This document shows positions 5,761 through 6,743 of a stretch of 6,743 bases of DNA, in pieces. A program made the translations under genes and the position numbers. Every line of letters starts with the position of its first letter. The stretch's first letter is position 1. This stretch comes from Bacillota bacterium (GTDB lineage Bacteria > Bacillota > Bacilli > Bacillales_B > DSM-18226), in NCBI GenBank assembly GCA_030705665.1, contig JAUZQA010000236.1, positions 1-6,743 of the forward strand, written 5' to 3'. The notes beneath the pieces were generated by a model. That model saw nothing but the letters and a program-made list of their open reading frames with translations. It was not told where the DNA came from and searched no databases.

Positions 5761-5769
5761 GCGTTTTAA
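5756..5769 (+). promoter_or_regulatory. cre-like site in the aspA leader
   Basis: TGTAAGCGTTTTAA matches the CcpA consensus TGWAANCGNTNWCA at all but one position (A for C at position 13). It lies about 80 bases after the predicted transcription start and before the aspA start, a position where CcpA can act as a roadblock. Carbon catabolite repression of an aspartate-degrading enzyme is biologically sensible, but one-mismatch sites also occur by chance. Confidence 0.5.
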
Positions 5770-5814
5770 AAACAGAACTAGATCCAAGAATCCGCATATC
5801 AGAGGAGAATGAAC

Positions 5815-6743
5815 ATGACAAACACAAATAACCAAATGCGTACAGAAAAGGATTTTTTAGGTTCAAAGGAAGTTCCAGCTGGAGCTTATTATGGGGTTCA
5901 AACACTTCGTGCAATTGAAAACTTTCCAATCACAGGGTATCGAATCCATGAAGAATTAATTAGAGCAATGGCTGTTGTGAAAAAGGCCGCTGCACTTGCA
6001 AATATGGATGTCAAACGTCTCTATTCCGGCATTGGGGAAGCAATCGTTAAGGCAGCTGATGAAATGATCGAAGGAAAATGGCATGACCAAATTATTGTCG
6101 ATCCTATACAAGGCGGAGCAGGCACCTCAATCAACATGAATGTAAACGAAGTTCTTGCTAACCGTGCAATTGAATTACTGGGGCAAGAAAAAGGTAACTA
6201 CTTTCACTGCAGTCCAAATACTCACGTCAATATGTCACAATCAACGAATGATTCATTTCCGACCGCCATTCATATTGCAGTACTAAAGCTTTTGGAAAAA
6301 TTATTAGTGACTATGGAAGAAATGCATAAGGTTTTTCAGCAGAAGGGTCAAGAATTTGATCATGTGATTAAAATGGGGCGCACCCATCTTCAGGATGCTG
6401 TGCCGATCCGTCTTGGCCAGGAGTTTGAAGCCTATAGCCGTGTCATTGGACGTGACATTAAGCGGATTAAACAATCCCGCCAGCATTTATATGAATTGAA
6501 TATGGGGGCTACCGCCGTTGGAACGGGATTAAACGCCGACCCGCGCTATATTGAATTCGTCGTCAAACATCTGAAAGACATTAGCGGTCTGCCATTAGTA
6601 GGTGCCGACCATCTTGTTGATGCAACGCAAAATACAGATGCCTATACAGAAGTATCAGCGGCATTGAAAGTTTGTATGATGAATATGTCCAAAATAGCCA
6701 ATGATTTGCGATTAATGGCCTCAGGTCCAAGAGCAGGGCTGGG
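5815..6743 (+). CDS. aspA: Aspartate ammonia-lyase (aspartase), partial: C-terminus outside window
   Basis: This cytoplasmic enzyme of the fumarase/aspartase superfamily deaminates L-aspartate to fumarate and ammonia. The window shows 309 residues of about 470. Substrate-binding segments are present: GGAGTSINMN (T104), SQSTND (S143, T144, N145) and GRTHLQDAVP (T190, H191). These are each offset by three from the positions I recall for the Bacillus sp. YM55-1 aspartase AspB. The catalytic serine loop (GSSIMPxKxN) lies beyond the edge just after SGPRAGL. Sequence context such as INMNVNEVLANRA and LGQEFEAYSRV favours aspartase over fumarase. The ATG at 5815 is chosen because AGAGGAG (5801-5807) stands seven bases upstream; the later ATG at 5836 has no ribosome binding site. 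The gene has its own strong promoter, an inverted repeat and a cre-like site upstream. No asparaginase gene precedes it, unlike the ansAB operon of B. subtilis. Confidence 0.95.
   Translation, partial: MTNTNNQMRTEKDFLGSKEVPAGAYYGVQTLRAIENFPITGYRIHEELIRAMAVVKKAAALANMDVKRLYSGIGEAIVKAADEMIEGKWHDQIIVDPIQGGAGTSINMNVNEVLANRAIELLGQEKGNYFHCSPNTHVNMSQSTNDSFPTAIHIAVLKLLEKLLVTMEEMHKVFQQKGQEFDHVIKMGRTHLQDAVPIRLGQEFEAYSRVIGRDIKRIKQSRQHLYELNMGATAVGTGLNADPRYIEFVVKHLKDISGLPLVGADHLVDATQNTDAYTEVSAALKVCMMNMSKIANDLRLMASGPRAGL

Larger units (their letters stand above)
5326..5814. other. AT-rich divergent intergenic region (L,D-transpeptidase / aspA)
   Basis: No full gene is seen in these 489 bases. From the left it holds the transpeptidase ribosome binding site, a poor minus-strand promoter candidate near 5431-5403, and a small inverted repeat ATTCCT/AGGAAT (5582-5587 / 5594-5599). 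These are followed by the strong aspA promoter (5641-5668) inside an inverted repeat, a 14-codon leader ORF, a cre-like site and the aspA ribosome binding site. The stretch 5440-5580 shows nothing I can interpret. Confidence 0.7.

Noticed and set aside
5714..5929. 71-residue minus-strand ORF over the aspA start
   Set aside because: It is antisense to the aspartase N-terminus and leader and has no supporting signals.

Overview
The window looks like chromosome of a low-GC, spore-former-type Firmicute (Bacillaceae, Bacillus sensu lato). The reasons are AT-rich intergenic DNA, strong AGGAGG-type ribosome binding sites, sigma-A style promoters, hairpin/T-tract terminators, and proteins that match Bacillus family members in sequence and length. 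There is no sign of a mobile element, phage gene, CRISPR array, rRNA or tRNA. Species cannot be set from this window.

Layout. (1) 1-436, minus strand: 5' part of a short-chain dehydrogenase of the general-stress / glucose-ribitol dehydrogenase type, cut by the window edge. (2) 437-934: very AT-rich divergent intergenic region with two candidate promoters, two inverted-repeat operator candidates and, next to the following start codon, a GC-richer structured leader. (3) 935-2470, plus: complete FAD-dependent malate:quinone oxidoreductase (mqo). (4) 2520-2556: bidirectional terminator shared with a convergent 52-codon minus-strand gene (2596-2754) too short for routine ORF calling. (5) 2945-3829, plus: complete LysR-type regulator with a GTG start; its ligand domain resembles the citrate-responsive CcpC group, and its 5' region carries a perfect ATAA-N7-TTAT dyad. 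(6) 3838-3877: bidirectional terminator. (7) 3880-5325, minus: complete membrane-anchored YkuD-type L,D-transpeptidase. (8) 5326-5814: AT-rich divergent intergenic region with a near-consensus promoter, an inverted repeat around its -10, a cre-like site and small upstream ORFs. (9) 5815 to the end, plus: aspartate ammonia-lyase, cut before its catalytic loop.

How the genes may work together. Aspartase makes fumarate from aspartate, and Mqo oxidises malate to oxaloacetate while feeding electrons to quinone. With fumarase they form an aspartate-to-oxaloacetate route into the TCA cycle. A CcpC-like LysR regulator between them would suit control by TCA metabolites, but no matching dyad was found in front of mqo or aspA, so that link is only inference. 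The L,D-transpeptidase (cell wall) and the stress dehydrogenase look unrelated to this theme.

The most interesting signal is the mqo leader at 847-937. It can form mutually exclusive helices, one of which would bury the mqo start codon. It matches no riboswitch class I can recall and is a candidate undescribed cis-regulatory RNA.
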